Source: Candidatus Uabimicrobium amorphum
Lineage (GTDB): Bacteria; Planctomycetota; Uabimicrobiia; Uabimicrobiales; Uabimicrobiaceae
Direction: 5' to 3'
DNA length: 64,000 nt
Assembly (NCBI RefSeq): GCF_009002475.1
Contig: NZ_AP019860.1
Location: 124,001-188,000, forward strand
Positions 54,801 through 63,198 of the stretch are shown here, one piece after another. A program made the translations under genes and the position numbers. Under the pieces are notes generated by a model. It was given only the letters and a program-made list of their open reading frames with translations, ran no database searches and was not told the DNA's origin. Positions within the stretch are counted from its first letter, which is position 1, and each line of letters opens with the position of its first letter.

Positions 54801-56271
54801 GATATTAATCATTGTTACTGTTGTTGTCTTGATGAAGGGTGGAGAGCGCCGCGTCGGGGAGATAGATAACAACACGGAAAATACCGAAGTGGCAGAGGTA
54901 AGCGAAGACGGCCAGCCAGTAAACGATATCACTAAAGATCCTGAAATCGATGAAAGTACCCTGGCGTCCTACTATAAAAGTGCGCAAGAGTCTATGGAGA
55001 TTAACTCTCCACCGCGCACACGAGAGGCAATAAAAAACCTGAGTTACATCATCAGTAAAAGACCTGATTATGAACAAGCGTATTTTCTTCGCGCCAAATG
55101 TTTTTTTCGTAGTAATCGTTACCGTGAAGCAAAACTTGATGCGGAAAAAGCTCTTGAGAGCCTGAGCAATCCCACAGAGTGTTACTATATTTTAGCTGTG
55201 TGCGCACAGAAAGATGAAAATTACGAGCTATGTATTGATTTTTGTAACAAAGCTTTAGATTCTGACCCGGGCTTTCTGAAAATTAAGTCCGTAAAAATGA
55301 AGGTGATGAAGGCAAAAGGGTTGCTCATTGACGCACTTAAATTGGCCAAAGAATTGCAAAACGATGGCTACCGAACAGCAAAAGCCGATATACATGAGGC
55401 TAGAGTTGCCATACTTGAAAGAGTTCGTGGGCAAAAACAATACGAACTACTTGATCAAGCTGTCAATATTGATCAAGGCTATGCTCCATTTTACTATGAG
55501 CTTGGAATTAGCAATTTTCGAACACAAGACGACAGTTCCTTGCAAAAAGCAGGGCAGTATATTGAAAAGTTTTTAAGTATGTCAAAACCTGACGATAGCA
55601 AACTTGACTACTTGGTGATGAAGGAATTACATCTCTTCACAAAATACAAAACAGGCAATGGAAGTAAGAAAGTCGCTATCTTTAAGGAAGTTTACAAAAA
55701 CATTCAGGGGAAAAGGTTTATACACTTGCCGTGCATTTCTTTAGGAATTATTGCCGACGTACAAAGAGTTTCCCTCAACAGGGCAATCAAAAAAAAAGAA
55801 TCACCGCGTAATATAAAAAAAAAGGAAAAGGCTTTGCTAAATTATATAATACTGGCAGCAAAAGCTCGCTCTTATATGGTAAACCCCAGATTTCGCCAGT
55901 ATTATCCTCGCATTCTTGGTTTGTTAGACGAATCCTTTAACACCATTGCTTCATTTTTTTCCGAGTACCAAGCAAAAATAAAAGAGTTTGCCGCAAACAA
56001 TCGCAATATGCAGCGTTTTCAAGACTACGTGCGCATCGTCGTCAAAGAAGCTCCACGAAACAATGTACTAAAATTGAACGATACGATACTCCGTTTTGAC
56101 GAAGAGTACGTTCACACTTCGATCGAAGTGAATGCCGCTAGAGAGCTTGCCGTACGCCAAAACCAATACCAAAAAGTTCATATCAGGCGTGGGAATAAAC
56201 TCATTGACATTGACATCAAAAAAATTGCTCCGGGACCTCAATTTACGCACGAACTCTTAAAGAAACGTTAA
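51820..56271 (+). CDS. Giant DPF-repeat, TM, TPR protein
   Basis: 1,483 residues. Residues 8-64 are a MshEN/GspE-N-like domain (MKFGQLAVSMGLVSSAQVEE, PLGQIMVQRGYISSDAV). An acidic stretch follows (about 70-170). From about 180 to 640 there are repeats of GG(Q/D)QGSDPFGG and related blocks with about 30 Ser-Asp-Pro-Phe motifs, interrupted by SGTPFDLGD blocks. After a Pro/Asn-rich segment and a basic run (SRRSQSHKKINIPRQRG) comes one transmembrane helix (about 984-1005, LAVLIFCIAILIIVTVVVLM), then a TPR-like helical region (about 1040-1480). Positive residues before the helix predict the repeats in the cytoplasm and the TPRs outside. AAAAGG lies 8 nt before the start. Role unknown. Confidence 0.82.
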   Translation: MDAAMNGKMKFGQLAVSMGLVSSAQVEECLQIQKTQAIGQPLGQIMVQRGYISSDAVSGILQRQAPQDLDDDDSSDMEIEEIDEIDDFDESSVEMMADDISDEMIVEDEDDEPVEDGIPLDLGYSDSMKLEVDKNESPDFDINSAQDIFVDDDSDAQDAVALSVTDNEESATPEQPFTAFDTGSGAAFDPNSGSDSGFDVGEASPFDTGASTPFDPTSGSDSGFDISEASPFDDGSGTPFDISSSEVEQSDPFAGGDQGSDPFGGSGTPFDLGDNSSPFDVGGQQASDPFAGGQQGSDPFSNDVQQGSDPFAGGEQGSDPFGGGDQGSDPFGGSGTPFDLGDSSSPFDAGGQQGSDPFGGGQQVSDPFAGGDQGSDPFGGGQQGSDPFGGGDQGSDPFGGGQQGSDPFGGGDQGSDPFGGGQQGSDPFGGGQQGSDPFGGSGTPFDLGDSGSPFDVSGGQQGSDPFGGGDQGSDPFGGQQGSDPFAGGDQGNDPFGGGQQGSDPFGGGDQGSDPFGGSGTPFDLGDSGSPFDVGGGDQGSDPFGGGQQGSDPFGGGQQGSDPFGGGQQGSDPFGGGQQGSDPFGGGQQGSDPFGGGQQGSDPFGGSGTPFDLGGGSDPFAGGQQGSDPFAGGQQGSDPFGGTNPNDIFSNQPATGGQDSFFNQFPDTGNNSGFDIFGQPNQGSQISPEEDATISEEQEGAIDLFSQSSIDKITTGEEITLSDNGGPGESGSFFSGTPNSQNLDSFFAGQGGDPFNPASDPTIDLSGGNNNMPMNNVIDLGNSQNIPSDTFGMQPIADPINLENSMNANDFDPLSASDPTISYENNNLLTGEPNAQTQEWDWESINNQNQQLPPDSDIESDFFNPPDLRSDIKPPQPQGGGFDLPDVVNTGDVTIAAPANPNPGMGAPPFQQNIGTFPPTDSPFAGGPPAAPQQNNFAAPKATPSSRRSQSHKKINIPRQRGSRISRRVSARSERSSLSSKEIKYLLAVLIFCIAILIIVTVVVLMKGGERRVGEIDNNTENTEVAEVSEDGQPVNDITKDPEIDESTLASYYKSAQESMEINSPPRTREAIKNLSYIISKRPDYEQAYFLRAKCFFRSNRYREAKLDAEKALESLSNPTECYYILAVCAQKDENYELCIDFCNKALDSDPGFLKIKSVKMKVMKAKGLLIDALKLAKELQNDGYRTAKADIHEARVAILERVRGQKQYELLDQAVNIDQGYAPFYYELGISNFRTQDDSSLQKAGQYIEKFLSMSKPDDSKLDYLVMKELHLFTKYKTGNGSKKVAIFKEVYKNIQGKRFIHLPCISLGIIADVQRVSLNRAIKKKESPRNIKKKEKALLNYIILAAKARSYMVNPRFRQYYPRILGLLDESFNTIASFFSEYQAKIKEFAANNRNMQRFQDYVRIVVKEAPRNNVLKLNDTILRFDEEYVHTSIEVNAARELAVRQNQYQKVHIRRGNKLIDIDIKKIAPGPQFTHELLKKR
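52561..53741. repeat. Tandem SDPF repeat array
   Basis: About 30 degenerate units of roughly 30 bp (consensus coding G-G-Q-Q-G-S-D-P-F-G), with SGTPFDLG blocks every several units. Neighbouring units are often identical over whole stretches, which marks unequal crossing-over or replication slippage. Long open frames on the opposite strand here are a by-product of the repeat. Confidence 0.9.
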
Positions 56272-56446
56272 AACATAAGCTGAAACTCAAAATACCAACA
56301 GCAATCCTACCACTACTAAATGCATTTTGTATACCTAAAATACTATTTTCACTACAGAGTGCTACAATCTTTTACCCACAAAATATTTATTTCAAGGGCG
56401 TTATCGCCCTGTCACGAGTTAAAATTTTTATATTAGAAAGTAAATT

Positions 56447-57412
56447 ATGCCAACAATTTTAGTTACTGGTTCTCTAGCTTATGACTACATAATGCATTTC
56501 GGAGACACTTTTTCCAAGCACATACTTGCTGACAAAATCGATAAGTTAAATGTGAGTTTTACAGCGAGTGATCTGAGTAAGAACAGAGGGGGAACCGCAG
56601 GTAACATTTCCTACAGCCTTGCTTTACTGAAAGAAACTCCGGTCATTGCAACAACCGTAGGGAAAGATTTTGATGAATATCGCACTTTTCTAGAGCAACG
56701 TGGTATTGTTACCTCTGAGATCGTCGTTTTAGAAAACGAGTGGACAGCTTCTGCGCATATTATTACCGATTTAAATGCCAATCAAATCACTGCATTTCAT
56801 GGTGGAGCCATGCTGGCAAATGATTTTTGCATTAAACCAACTCTTGATAAGTTTGACATAAAGATTGCAATTATTGCTGCTGATGGCAAAACGGGTATGT
56901 TGCGCCACGCCGAAACATTTCGCAATACAAATACCAAGTACATATACGATCCAGGGCACTCATTGCCAGCGTTTAACGGCGAAGAAATTATGAGCTTGTT
57001 GAATGGTTCGCATATCGTATTGGTCAATTCATATGAAGCGGATCTCATCGTGGATAAAACTGGAAAGAGTTTAGAAGAACTGCGCCAGCTAGTCGATTAT
57101 TTTATCGTAACCCTTGGTGGCGAAGGGTCTGTCATTTATCATAAAGACGAAGAAACAAAAGTTGCCGTGGTAAAAACAGACAATTTTGTAGACCCGACAG
57201 GAGCAGGGGATGCTTATCGCGCTGGTTTACTAAAAGGTCTTGTAAATGATTTACCGATGGAAACATGTGGACAGCTTGCATCCACGGCCGCGTGTTATGC
57301 CGTCGAGTGCACCGGAACGCAGAACTTTGCTTACGATGCGGAAAGTTTCATCGCAAGATTTTCAGAAAATTATGGTCAGAATGAAGATGTAGTTAAACTT
57401 TTTAATGGGTAA
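56447..57412 (+). CDS. PfkB-family sugar/nucleoside kinase
   Basis: 321 residues. The fold and motifs of PfkB kinases: VTGSLAYDYIMHF opening, GGTAGNISYSLALL (substrate loop), VTLGGEGSVI and the anion-hole DPTGAGDAYRAGLL (about 248-261) with the catalytic Asp. Such enzymes phosphorylate ribose, fructose, adenosine and related compounds; the overall arrangement is nearest adenosine-kinase-like members, but this is uncertain. The next gene, a YgfK-like oxidoreductase, starts 3 nt after its stop, so the two are co-transcribed, which may hint at purine or nucleoside metabolism. Confidence 0.87.
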   Translation: MPTILVTGSLAYDYIMHFGDTFSKHILADKIDKLNVSFTASDLSKNRGGTAGNISYSLALLKETPVIATTVGKDFDEYRTFLEQRGIVTSEIVVLENEWTASAHIITDLNANQITAFHGGAMLANDFCIKPTLDKFDIKIAIIAADGKTGMLRHAETFRNTNTKYIYDPGHSLPAFNGEEIMSLLNGSHIVLVNSYEADLIVDKTGKSLEELRQLVDYFIVTLGGEGSVIYHKDEETKVAVVKTDNFVDPTGAGDAYRAGLLKGLVNDLPMETCGQLASTAACYAVECTGTQNFAYDAESFIARFSENYGQNEDVVKLFNG

Positions 57413-57415
57413 AAA

Positions 57416-59395
57416 ATGGCTGAATTAATTCCTTATTCATTTGGAAAACTTGTTACAAGGATATTTCGCGAATGGGAAATACAAAAATCTATCTTTGACA
57501 TCAAGCAAAAATCCTTTTTTCATACTCCAGAGAACCTTGACTTTTCAATACAGTTTCACAATAAACGTGCGGCAACACCATTTGGGCCAGCCTCTGGTCC
57601 TCATGCACAAATGGCACAAAATATTGCCATGTCGTGGTTATGTGGAGCGAGAATTATAGAGTTAAAAACGGTACAAATTCTCGATGAATTGGACATTCCA
57701 CGTCCATGCATCGATGTTCCTAACGTTGGTTACAATGTGGAATGGTCGCAAGAGTTAAAAATTGAAGAATCATTGCACGAATATGTAAAGGGGTCGATGT
57801 TAATCGATATACTAAAGCACAGTGGTATTGTCTCATGGCAAGAACGAGATCTCGACACTGTTTTAGATATTTCTTTAGGATACGACCTAAAAGGCATACA
57901 AAGTGATAAGATACAACATTACGTGAGCAAAATGCGTGATGCCAGTGATATCGTAGATTTGTACCGCCAACAAATTCCACAAGAGTATGCTCATTTACGC
58001 GACATTCCTTTTACAACAAAGATTGCAGATTCCGTGACTTTATCTACATTTCATGGCTGTCCTCCAGATGAAGTGGAAAAAATAGCTAGTTTTTTAATCC
58101 GCGAAATGGGGTTAAATACTATCGTAAAATTTAACCCCACTCTTTTGGGAAAGGCAAAGTTACGCGAAATTTTACACGAACGCTTAGAGTACACCGACCT
58201 AGTCGTTCCCGATAAGGCATTTGATGACGACATGCAATGGGATCAAGCCCTGGGAATTTGTGAGAGAATGAAAAAGTTGGCCACGGATTGTGGAGTGAGC
58301 TACGGGGCAAAATTTACCAATACTCTTATCGTCGAAAACTATCGCAAAGTTTTTGCGGAAAAAGAGGAAGTCATGTACGCATCGGGTGCACCGCTGCATG
58401 TATTGGCAATACAAATAGTTTCCAAATTTCGCGAACACTTTGGCAATGAAATTCCCATTTCCTTTTCCGCAGGAATTGCACCAAACAATTTTCATCACGC
58501 CGCATCACTCGGTTTTAAACCTATAACCGTTTGCACGGATTTACTGCGCAAAGGTGGTTATGCACGTTCGGCAAAGTATTTCCAAGCTTTGGCAAAAGAT
58601 ATGAAGAAACACAATTGCAACGATATCCCTAGTTATATCACTGCCCGCGCTCAAGAAAACGATAGTGAAGTTTCGAGTCTGTCGCAGGCGTTGAAAGTAA
58701 ACAGTCTTAATTATGCGGCTGCGGTAGCTGATCCCGAAGGCGAATATCACCAAAGCAAACACACCAAAACCCCACCGAAGCCAGGTACGAAAATGAAAAT
58801 ATTTGACTGCCTGACATGTGACATTTGTATTCCTGTGTGTCCAAACCACGCCAATTTCTCGTATTTTTTAGAGAAAGGCTCGGTACCGGTAACGAAATTT
58901 GTGCGCAAAAATAGTATGTGGGAAAAACAGGAATCGGGAGAAGTTTCGGTGAATAAAAGGCACCAAATCGCAAACTTTGCTGACTTTTGCAATGAGTGTG
59001 GCAACTGTGATACTTTTTGCCCAGACTTGGGTGGACCATACATTTTAAAGCCACGATTTTTTAGTAGTTTGGAACAATGGCAAGAAGATAAACAGTTCGA
59101 TGGTTTCTTTTTAAAGAAAACTTCTGACGAGGAAACTCTGTGGGCGCGTTTTGATGGCAATGAATACACTTTAAAAGTGGCAAACGATCACCAAGACTCT
59201 ACAGCGGATTTGCCTCCTTGCGAATTTAACTATCGTGGAAAAACGTTTCGTATGACGAGCGAAGGAATACAAGGTGACGCCGCAGAAGGAACAGAAATCG
59301 ACGGCACATATTTGATTTGGATGAATTTGCTACGCCGCGGTGTAAACCGTAGCGAACAAGTGAATTATGCCATGCTTTCTGGCGATTGCTGTTAA
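57416..59395 (+). CDS. YgfK-like flavin/iron-sulfur oxidoreductase
   Basis: 659 residues. The first 440 match the YgfK N-terminal domain (dihydroorotate/dihydropyrimidine-dehydrogenase fold), with ATPFGPASGPHAQMAQN, ELKTVQILDELDIPRPCID, TLSTFHGCPPDEVE, VKFNPTLLG and ATDLLRKGGY-type blocks (here TDLLRKGGYARS). Two 4Fe-4S clusters follow: CLTCDICIPVC (about 465) and CNECGNCDTFC (about 525). Unlike E. coli YgfK it ends soon after the ferredoxin-like part and lacks the C-terminal FAD/NAD oxidoreductase domain. It is translationally close to a PfkB kinase. YgfK is a putative selenate-reductase subunit; the reaction here is unknown. Confidence 0.83.
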   Translation: MAELIPYSFGKLVTRIFREWEIQKSIFDIKQKSFFHTPENLDFSIQFHNKRAATPFGPASGPHAQMAQNIAMSWLCGARIIELKTVQILDELDIPRPCIDVPNVGYNVEWSQELKIEESLHEYVKGSMLIDILKHSGIVSWQERDLDTVLDISLGYDLKGIQSDKIQHYVSKMRDASDIVDLYRQQIPQEYAHLRDIPFTTKIADSVTLSTFHGCPPDEVEKIASFLIREMGLNTIVKFNPTLLGKAKLREILHERLEYTDLVVPDKAFDDDMQWDQALGICERMKKLATDCGVSYGAKFTNTLIVENYRKVFAEKEEVMYASGAPLHVLAIQIVSKFREHFGNEIPISFSAGIAPNNFHHAASLGFKPITVCTDLLRKGGYARSAKYFQALAKDMKKHNCNDIPSYITARAQENDSEVSSLSQALKVNSLNYAAAVADPEGEYHQSKHTKTPPKPGTKMKIFDCLTCDICIPVCPNHANFSYFLEKGSVPVTKFVRKNSMWEKQESGEVSVNKRHQIANFADFCNECGNCDTFCPDLGGPYILKPRFFSSLEQWQEDKQFDGFFLKKTSDEETLWARFDGNEYTLKVANDHQDSTADLPPCEFNYRGKTFRMTSEGIQGDAAEGTEIDGTYLIWMNLLRRGVNRSEQVNYAMLSGDCC

Positions 59396-59399
59396 ATAA

Positions 59400-59425
59400 A
59401 TGTCCACATTCTTGTGGGCATTTTT
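59400..59425 (+). terminator. Rho-independent terminator of the PfkB-YgfK operon
   Basis: Stem TGTCCACA/TGTGGGCA (59401-59408, 59413-59420) with a small loop, followed by TTTTT. It lies just after the oxidoreductase stop. Confidence 0.8.
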
Positions 59426-59473
59426 GTTTGGGATTCATGATTGCAAACGGGTATCCAATTGTATTTGAGGGAA

Positions 59474-59500
59474 CGGGCGGACACAAGGTCCGCCCCTACA
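59474..59500. repeat. Intergenic palindromic element (GGGCGGACacaagGTCCGCCC)
   Basis: A perfect 8-bp stem (59475-59482 with 59488-59495), loop ACAAG, followed by CTACATTT. A GC-rich island in AT-rich surroundings; the same kind of element (a GGCGGAC palindrome followed by CCTACA) is common as a dispersed repeat in many bacteria. Confidence 0.55.
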
Positions 59501-59522
59501 TTTCCATTTTGATTTCCATTGT

Positions 59523-60599
59523 CTAATTAAAGATATGACGATTCAGTGATTTCAAAAAATTTACCCAATCGTCAAATACCAACGCGTGCGAATTGAAATA
59601 GTAATAAGCCCACGGTTGTTCAAATCCCAAATTTAAGTGACGCTGTACACTTTTCATCACCCATTCCTCGGTCATTAAGTATATATCGATACTGCGCAAA
59701 TTTTTTTCTTTGTAAAATAGCTTTTCTTGCATTTGGCTATGTAGGTTTAAACCTTTTATTTCGGCATTGACTTCAAAAAACAGGTGTTCGTCACATAGCG
59801 TTTCATATATTTCTTGAAAATCTTCTTCCCCACAAAAAATGTCTAAATCGATATCTAAAGTCGGCCAAGATTTTTCTTTGGTGATCTCATAGAAATTTTT
59901 TCCCGAAACGGGAACGCGAAACGAATCTTCAAAAACCACAGGATTATCGGCGATTGTTCCGCGTAGTGAGATCCCTACAGGTTTGGGCATGGCATTGGCT
60001 AAATATTGTGCTGTTTTTGTGGCAAATGCCAAAGTTGGTTCTATCGGAGCTAGGCATTTGGAGATTTCTTTGGCCAACGCTTTTTTTCCCTCTTTTTCGT
60101 TACTTTGGCGTGTAATGATCGCAATATCAATGACTTTATTGGTTTTTAGTTGTAGATAATCAGAACGGCTCTTTCCCTTAGGTGGTACGCCCAATAAACG
60201 CGGAGAAGGCAGACTGGATATAAACACGAGTTCTTCGTCTTCTTGTTTTAGTAGTTCACCTTCGTAGTTGTTTTTTTCCGCTATTTCTTGTAATTTCCTC
60301 TGATCTTCCACGGGAATCGAAATGATCTGAATGGGGAATTTTCGCGTCTCGCCATTGACCTCTATTTCAATTTTTTCATCTTTATATAATTCCGCTACCG
60401 CTTGGCGATATCCGCGAATACTGTGATAAGAGCGCAGGTCAATATAGTATTTGTGACTACGACTTCCTGGGTGAGAGAAGGCAAAATCTCGAAAACCAAA
60501 ATGAAAAGGAGATGTTGTACCATAAGGTACTCCGAACCTTTCTTCGGAGTCTAATGTTTGCAATAAACGCGTGCATAAAATTTTGTTTTGGGCCGTCAT
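59523..60599 (-). CDS. Uncharacterised protein, possible nucleotidyltransferase-like
   Basis: 358 residues, soluble. No recognised family. The segment TLDIDLDIFCGEEDFQE (about 243-260) with two Asp-x-Asp motifs and the later YLMTEEWVMKS recall nucleotidyltransferase-like folds, but the resemblance is slight and not decisive. The N-terminus (FHFGFRDFAFSHPGSRSHKYYI) is rich in aromatics. The start overlaps the stop of the upstream phosphatase gene (ATGA), so the two are translationally coupled. Function unknown. Confidence 0.55.
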   Translation of the reverse strand: MTAQNKILCTRLLQTLDSEERFGVPYGTTSPFHFGFRDFAFSHPGSRSHKYYIDLRSYHSIRGYRQAVAELYKDEKIEIEVNGETRKFPIQIISIPVEDQRKLQEIAEKNNYEGELLKQEDEELVFISSLPSPRLLGVPPKGKSRSDYLQLKTNKVIDIAIITRQSNEKEGKKALAKEISKCLAPIEPTLAFATKTAQYLANAMPKPVGISLRGTIADNPVVFEDSFRVPVSGKNFYEITKEKSWPTLDIDLDIFCGEEDFQEIYETLCDEHLFFEVNAEIKGLNLHSQMQEKLFYKEKNLRSIDIYLMTEEWVMKSVQRHLNLGFEQPWAYYYFNSHALVFDDWVNFLKSLNRHIFN

Positions 60600-61813
60600 T
60601 GATTTTCTCCTTTTTTGTCGAGGGTAAATTGGTCTAAAGTTTTTCCGTTGTCATCTACTGCCTGGATAAATATGCGATTAGTATCTATTTCCAAAAACCA
60701 AAAGTGCTTCGCTTGAAGCGCTTTTTCTATATAGTAACGTTTTTCCACAGAACGCGGCCTACGCCCGAAACTACCATCGCCCAAATAAATCGTTCCGCCT
60801 TGTTGTACAACGCGGTTGTTTTTGAGTCGTTTACTTCTTTTGAAAACATGGTCGTGGTGTTCTAGCCCTATGTCAAGGTTGTATTGATCAAATAACGGAA
60901 GCCACAACTGTCGTGCGGTGACACTGTCGCTATTGTCAAAGTCGCGGTGTGCAGGATACAATGGAACATGGTACATCGCTATTTTAAAAGTGCTGTTGTT
61001 GTACTTTTGCAGTTGTTTTTTTAACCAGCGACGCTGCGAAGAGTACGAGTATATATGATCGGTATCTAGGACGATTAATGTCGCGTGTTTACCTATTTTT
61101 CTCGTAAAGTAAGGTTTACCCCCTTGAAAGAAAAAACCGAAGTAAAAAGGGGCTTGTTTCCACAAAAGTACACGGTCTACCTCGTGATTACCTATGGCTA
61201 AAATCATCGGAATGAGATGGCCTTCTTTCGACACCATGTTGTCCTGCCAATGTTTAAACCATGAAATCCACCGTGGCAAATTTTTCTTTTCGCCATTCGC
61301 ATAGGCAATGTCACCACCGATGAGCGCTACATCGGGAGCTTTAGCTGCGGCTTGTTGTAAGATCGGAACTATTTCGGTGTCAGCGTATCCCATATCGCCA
61401 CCCGCAATTAAACGAATTTTTTGCAAAGGAGGTGTGCGGAATTTTTTGGTTTTACCTTCAAAATTTTTGCTGTGGTCATGAAGACGAAACGTATATTCGC
61501 AACCAGCGCGTAAATTGTGTAGAGTTGTGTGGTAAACGTATTGGTATTTGTTTTTTACTTTTGTGACCGAACCACCTACCGTTGAGCGAACGTAGACGTT
61601 GTCAATAAAAGGAATGCCTGTTTCTACGAATGGTTGTGTACCTTGTTGTTTGTCAGAAGAATAATTTACCAACAAAGAGGGAAAGCGCTTATTGGGAGAA
61701 AAGAAATGAACGGTGATATGATTGTGAATATCGTGTTGTTCCCAGGTCAAGTACGTGTAATTTTCTGCATGTATACAGAGGAATAAAACGACTACGACAG
61801 CAAACTTTTTCAT
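60596..61813 (-). CDS. Exported purple-acid-phosphatase-like metallophosphoesterase
   Basis: Signal peptide MKKFAVVVVLFLCIHA. Residues 20-120 form a fibronectin-like N-terminal domain (HTTLHNLRAGCEYTFRL, KKFRTPPL). The catalytic domain has GGDMGYAD (about 130), GGDIAYANG (about 160), GNHE (about 205), MYHVPLYPAHR and GLEHHDHVFKRSK (about 305), matching purple acid phosphatases with HxH ligands, and GDGSFGRRPRS near the C-terminus. Periplasmic or secreted; likely phosphate scavenging or phosphoester hydrolysis. ATG 61813 has AAAGAGG upstream; the frame opens at TTG one codon earlier. Coupled to the 59523 gene. Confidence 0.85.
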   Translation of the reverse strand: MKKFAVVVVLFLCIHAENYTYLTWEQHDIHNHITVHFFSPNKRFPSLLVNYSSDKQQGTQPFVETGIPFIDNVYVRSTVGGSVTKVKNKYQYVYHTTLHNLRAGCEYTFRLHDHSKNFEGKTKKFRTPPLQKIRLIAGGDMGYADTEIVPILQQAAAKAPDVALIGGDIAYANGEKKNLPRWISWFKHWQDNMVSKEGHLIPMILAIGNHEVDRVLLWKQAPFYFGFFFQGGKPYFTRKIGKHATLIVLDTDHIYSYSSQRRWLKKQLQKYNNSTFKIAMYHVPLYPAHRDFDNSDSVTARQLWLPLFDQYNLDIGLEHHDHVFKRSKRLKNNRVVQQGGTIYLGDGSFGRRPRSVEKRYYIEKALQAKHFWFLEIDTNRIFIQAVDDNGKTLDQFTLDKKGENQ

Positions 61814-61835
61814 CAAAAACCTCTTTTCGTTGTAT

Positions 61836-61858
61836 CTCCAACGCTGATCGCGTTGGAG
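61836..61858. other. Perfect 9-bp hairpin
   Basis: CTCCAACGC/GCGTTGGAG with loop TGATC, lying between the 61865 gene stop and the phosphatase start. On the minus strand no T-run follows, so it may be a leader structure or an RNA-processing stem. Confidence 0.45.
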
Positions 61859-61864
61859 TGGAGA

Positions 61865-62398
61865 TTATTTTGCTTTGCGCTGATATTCCATATCAACATT
61901 TACTGGTTTACCTGAAAGCATTTCAAATTGCAGGCGAATTTTTAGATTATCAGGTAATGAAGGATGGGATTCTGCACGTTCGGCATTGTCTTTTCCGGGT
62001 TCACCTTCGATCCATTTCACCGCACTCACTTGGAAAGGAACTGTGCATAGAGGTTGGATGTTTTGTGGTAAAGGTGTCTTTTCTGCTGTCATAATATCAT
62101 CCTCTACCCATTTACCGTCTATTTGGAAAAAGGATTTTACTCCTAGTAGAGCATTGGGTAAAGAGCTTTGGTTGGCGATGATAAATGAGGTTTCAAAATA
62201 ATTGCGGAAAACCTCGCCTGTTTTCCATACATCCTGAGCAGGTTGTACCTTGGAAGTCTGGCGAATCAAAATACGCGGGCGTTCTTTGTTGGATGTACGA
62301 AAAAAGATAAACGCACTTAATATTGCCGCAACGATAGAACCCGATAGACTCAGTATGTTCATGAGGTTTTCAGAAACAGAAAATGCAAGTAGATACAT
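61865..62398 (-). CDS. Small membrane-anchored protein of unknown function
   Basis: 177 residues. N-terminal hydrophobic helix (about 14-34, ILSLSGSIVAAILSAFIFF) then a beta-rich extracytoplasmic or cytoplasmic domain with ETSFIIANQSSLPNAL and IRLQFEMLSGKPVNVDMEY at the end. It resembles no family I know. The start at 62398 has a weak ribosome-binding site. Transcribed on the same strand as the phosphatase downstream. Confidence 0.6.
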   Translation of the reverse strand: MYLLAFSVSENLMNILSLSGSIVAAILSAFIFFRTSNKERPRILIRQTSKVQPAQDVWKTGEVFRNYFETSFIIANQSSLPNALLGVKSFFQIDGKWVEDDIMTAEKTPLPQNIQPLCTVPFQVSAVKWIEGEPGKDNAERAESHPSLPDNLKIRLQFEMLSGKPVNVDMEYQRKAK

Positions 62399-62431
62399 GT
62401 TTTTCCCGTCTAAAAAGAAACAATGAAGCCC

Positions 62432-62458
62432 CTAACTGCTAGCTTAGCTAGCAATTAG
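62432..62458. other. Hairpin between TetR gene and the 61865 gene
   Basis: Stem CTAACTGCTAGC/GCTAGCAATTAG (one mismatch) with a 3-nt loop, 62432-62458. No T-run follows on the minus strand; it could be a weak terminator or transcript-processing site for the TetR gene. Confidence 0.45.
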
Positions 62459-62526
62459 AGCATAGATATAGGTAAAGTTACATTGGCCATATCATAGCGA
62501 ATATTTTTTGAAAAATAAAGCTATTT

Positions 62527-63177
62527 TCAAACCTTACTATCATTGATAAGACCACGCAACATATATACCAGTGATTGCTTGAAATACTGCGGATATCCCA
62601 TTTTGAGATGCGCAAATTCGGTGATCTCAAACACCTTTTCTTGCGTGGGTGACAAATCGGTCATCGTGTAGAGGCCAATGGAGAGAGCTAGCTGTATTTG
62701 CAGAAATTTAATGGCATTTGCCACAGAGAGTTTTGGAAATATACTTTGCAAAACGCCACATAAAATTCCAAACTCTGACACCACCATTTTCTTGAAACTC
62801 ACCAGTGTTTCTAAAGAAGATTTTTTTTCCAAATGTGCATAAAGTATCGAAATTAAATCTTGCATGCGCAAGTGGCGTTGTTGCACTTCAAACCACATTT
62901 CGGCAAATTCTTCGACCGAAAAAGCTTTGTCACAAACGCTAGACACAAAGTCCTTGCGCCATGTGACAATGTCGTATTTTAAAAACTCGAAAAATATTTC
63001 TTCTTTTGAGTTAAAATATTTGTACAAATTAGAACGCGTAAATTTTGCTTCTTTGGCGATAAGAGCGAATGTGATTTCTTCAAAACTACGCTCCTGATAC
63101 AATCGCGCTGTAGCATCAATAATTTCTTGTATACGTTGTTGTTTTTGTTGTTCCGTTCTTGCTCGTTCCCAAGTCAT
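62527..63177 (-). CDS. TetR-family transcription regulator
   Basis: 216 residues. Residues 15-60 form the helix-turn-helix of TetR regulators (IIDATARLYQERSFEEITFA, LIAKEAKFTRSNLYKYFNSKEE), with the C-terminal helical ligand-binding domain after it. AGGA lies 5 nt before ATG 63177. It lies 21 nt downstream of the reductase/epimerase gene on the same strand and is likely co-transcribed with it, so it may regulate that gene or a lipid/antibiotic-response gene set. Ligand unknown. Confidence 0.9.
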   Translation of the reverse strand: MTWERARTEQQKQQRIQEIIDATARLYQERSFEEITFALIAKEAKFTRSNLYKYFNSKEEIFFEFLKYDIVTWRKDFVSSVCDKAFSVEEFAEMWFEVQQRHLRMQDLISILYAHLEKKSSLETLVSFKKMVVSEFGILCGVLQSIFPKLSVANAIKFLQIQLALSIGLYTMTDLSPTQEKVFEITEFAHLKMGYPQYFKQSLVYMLRGLINDSKV

Positions 63178-63198
63178 AATTGTCCTGTAGTTTGCGGA

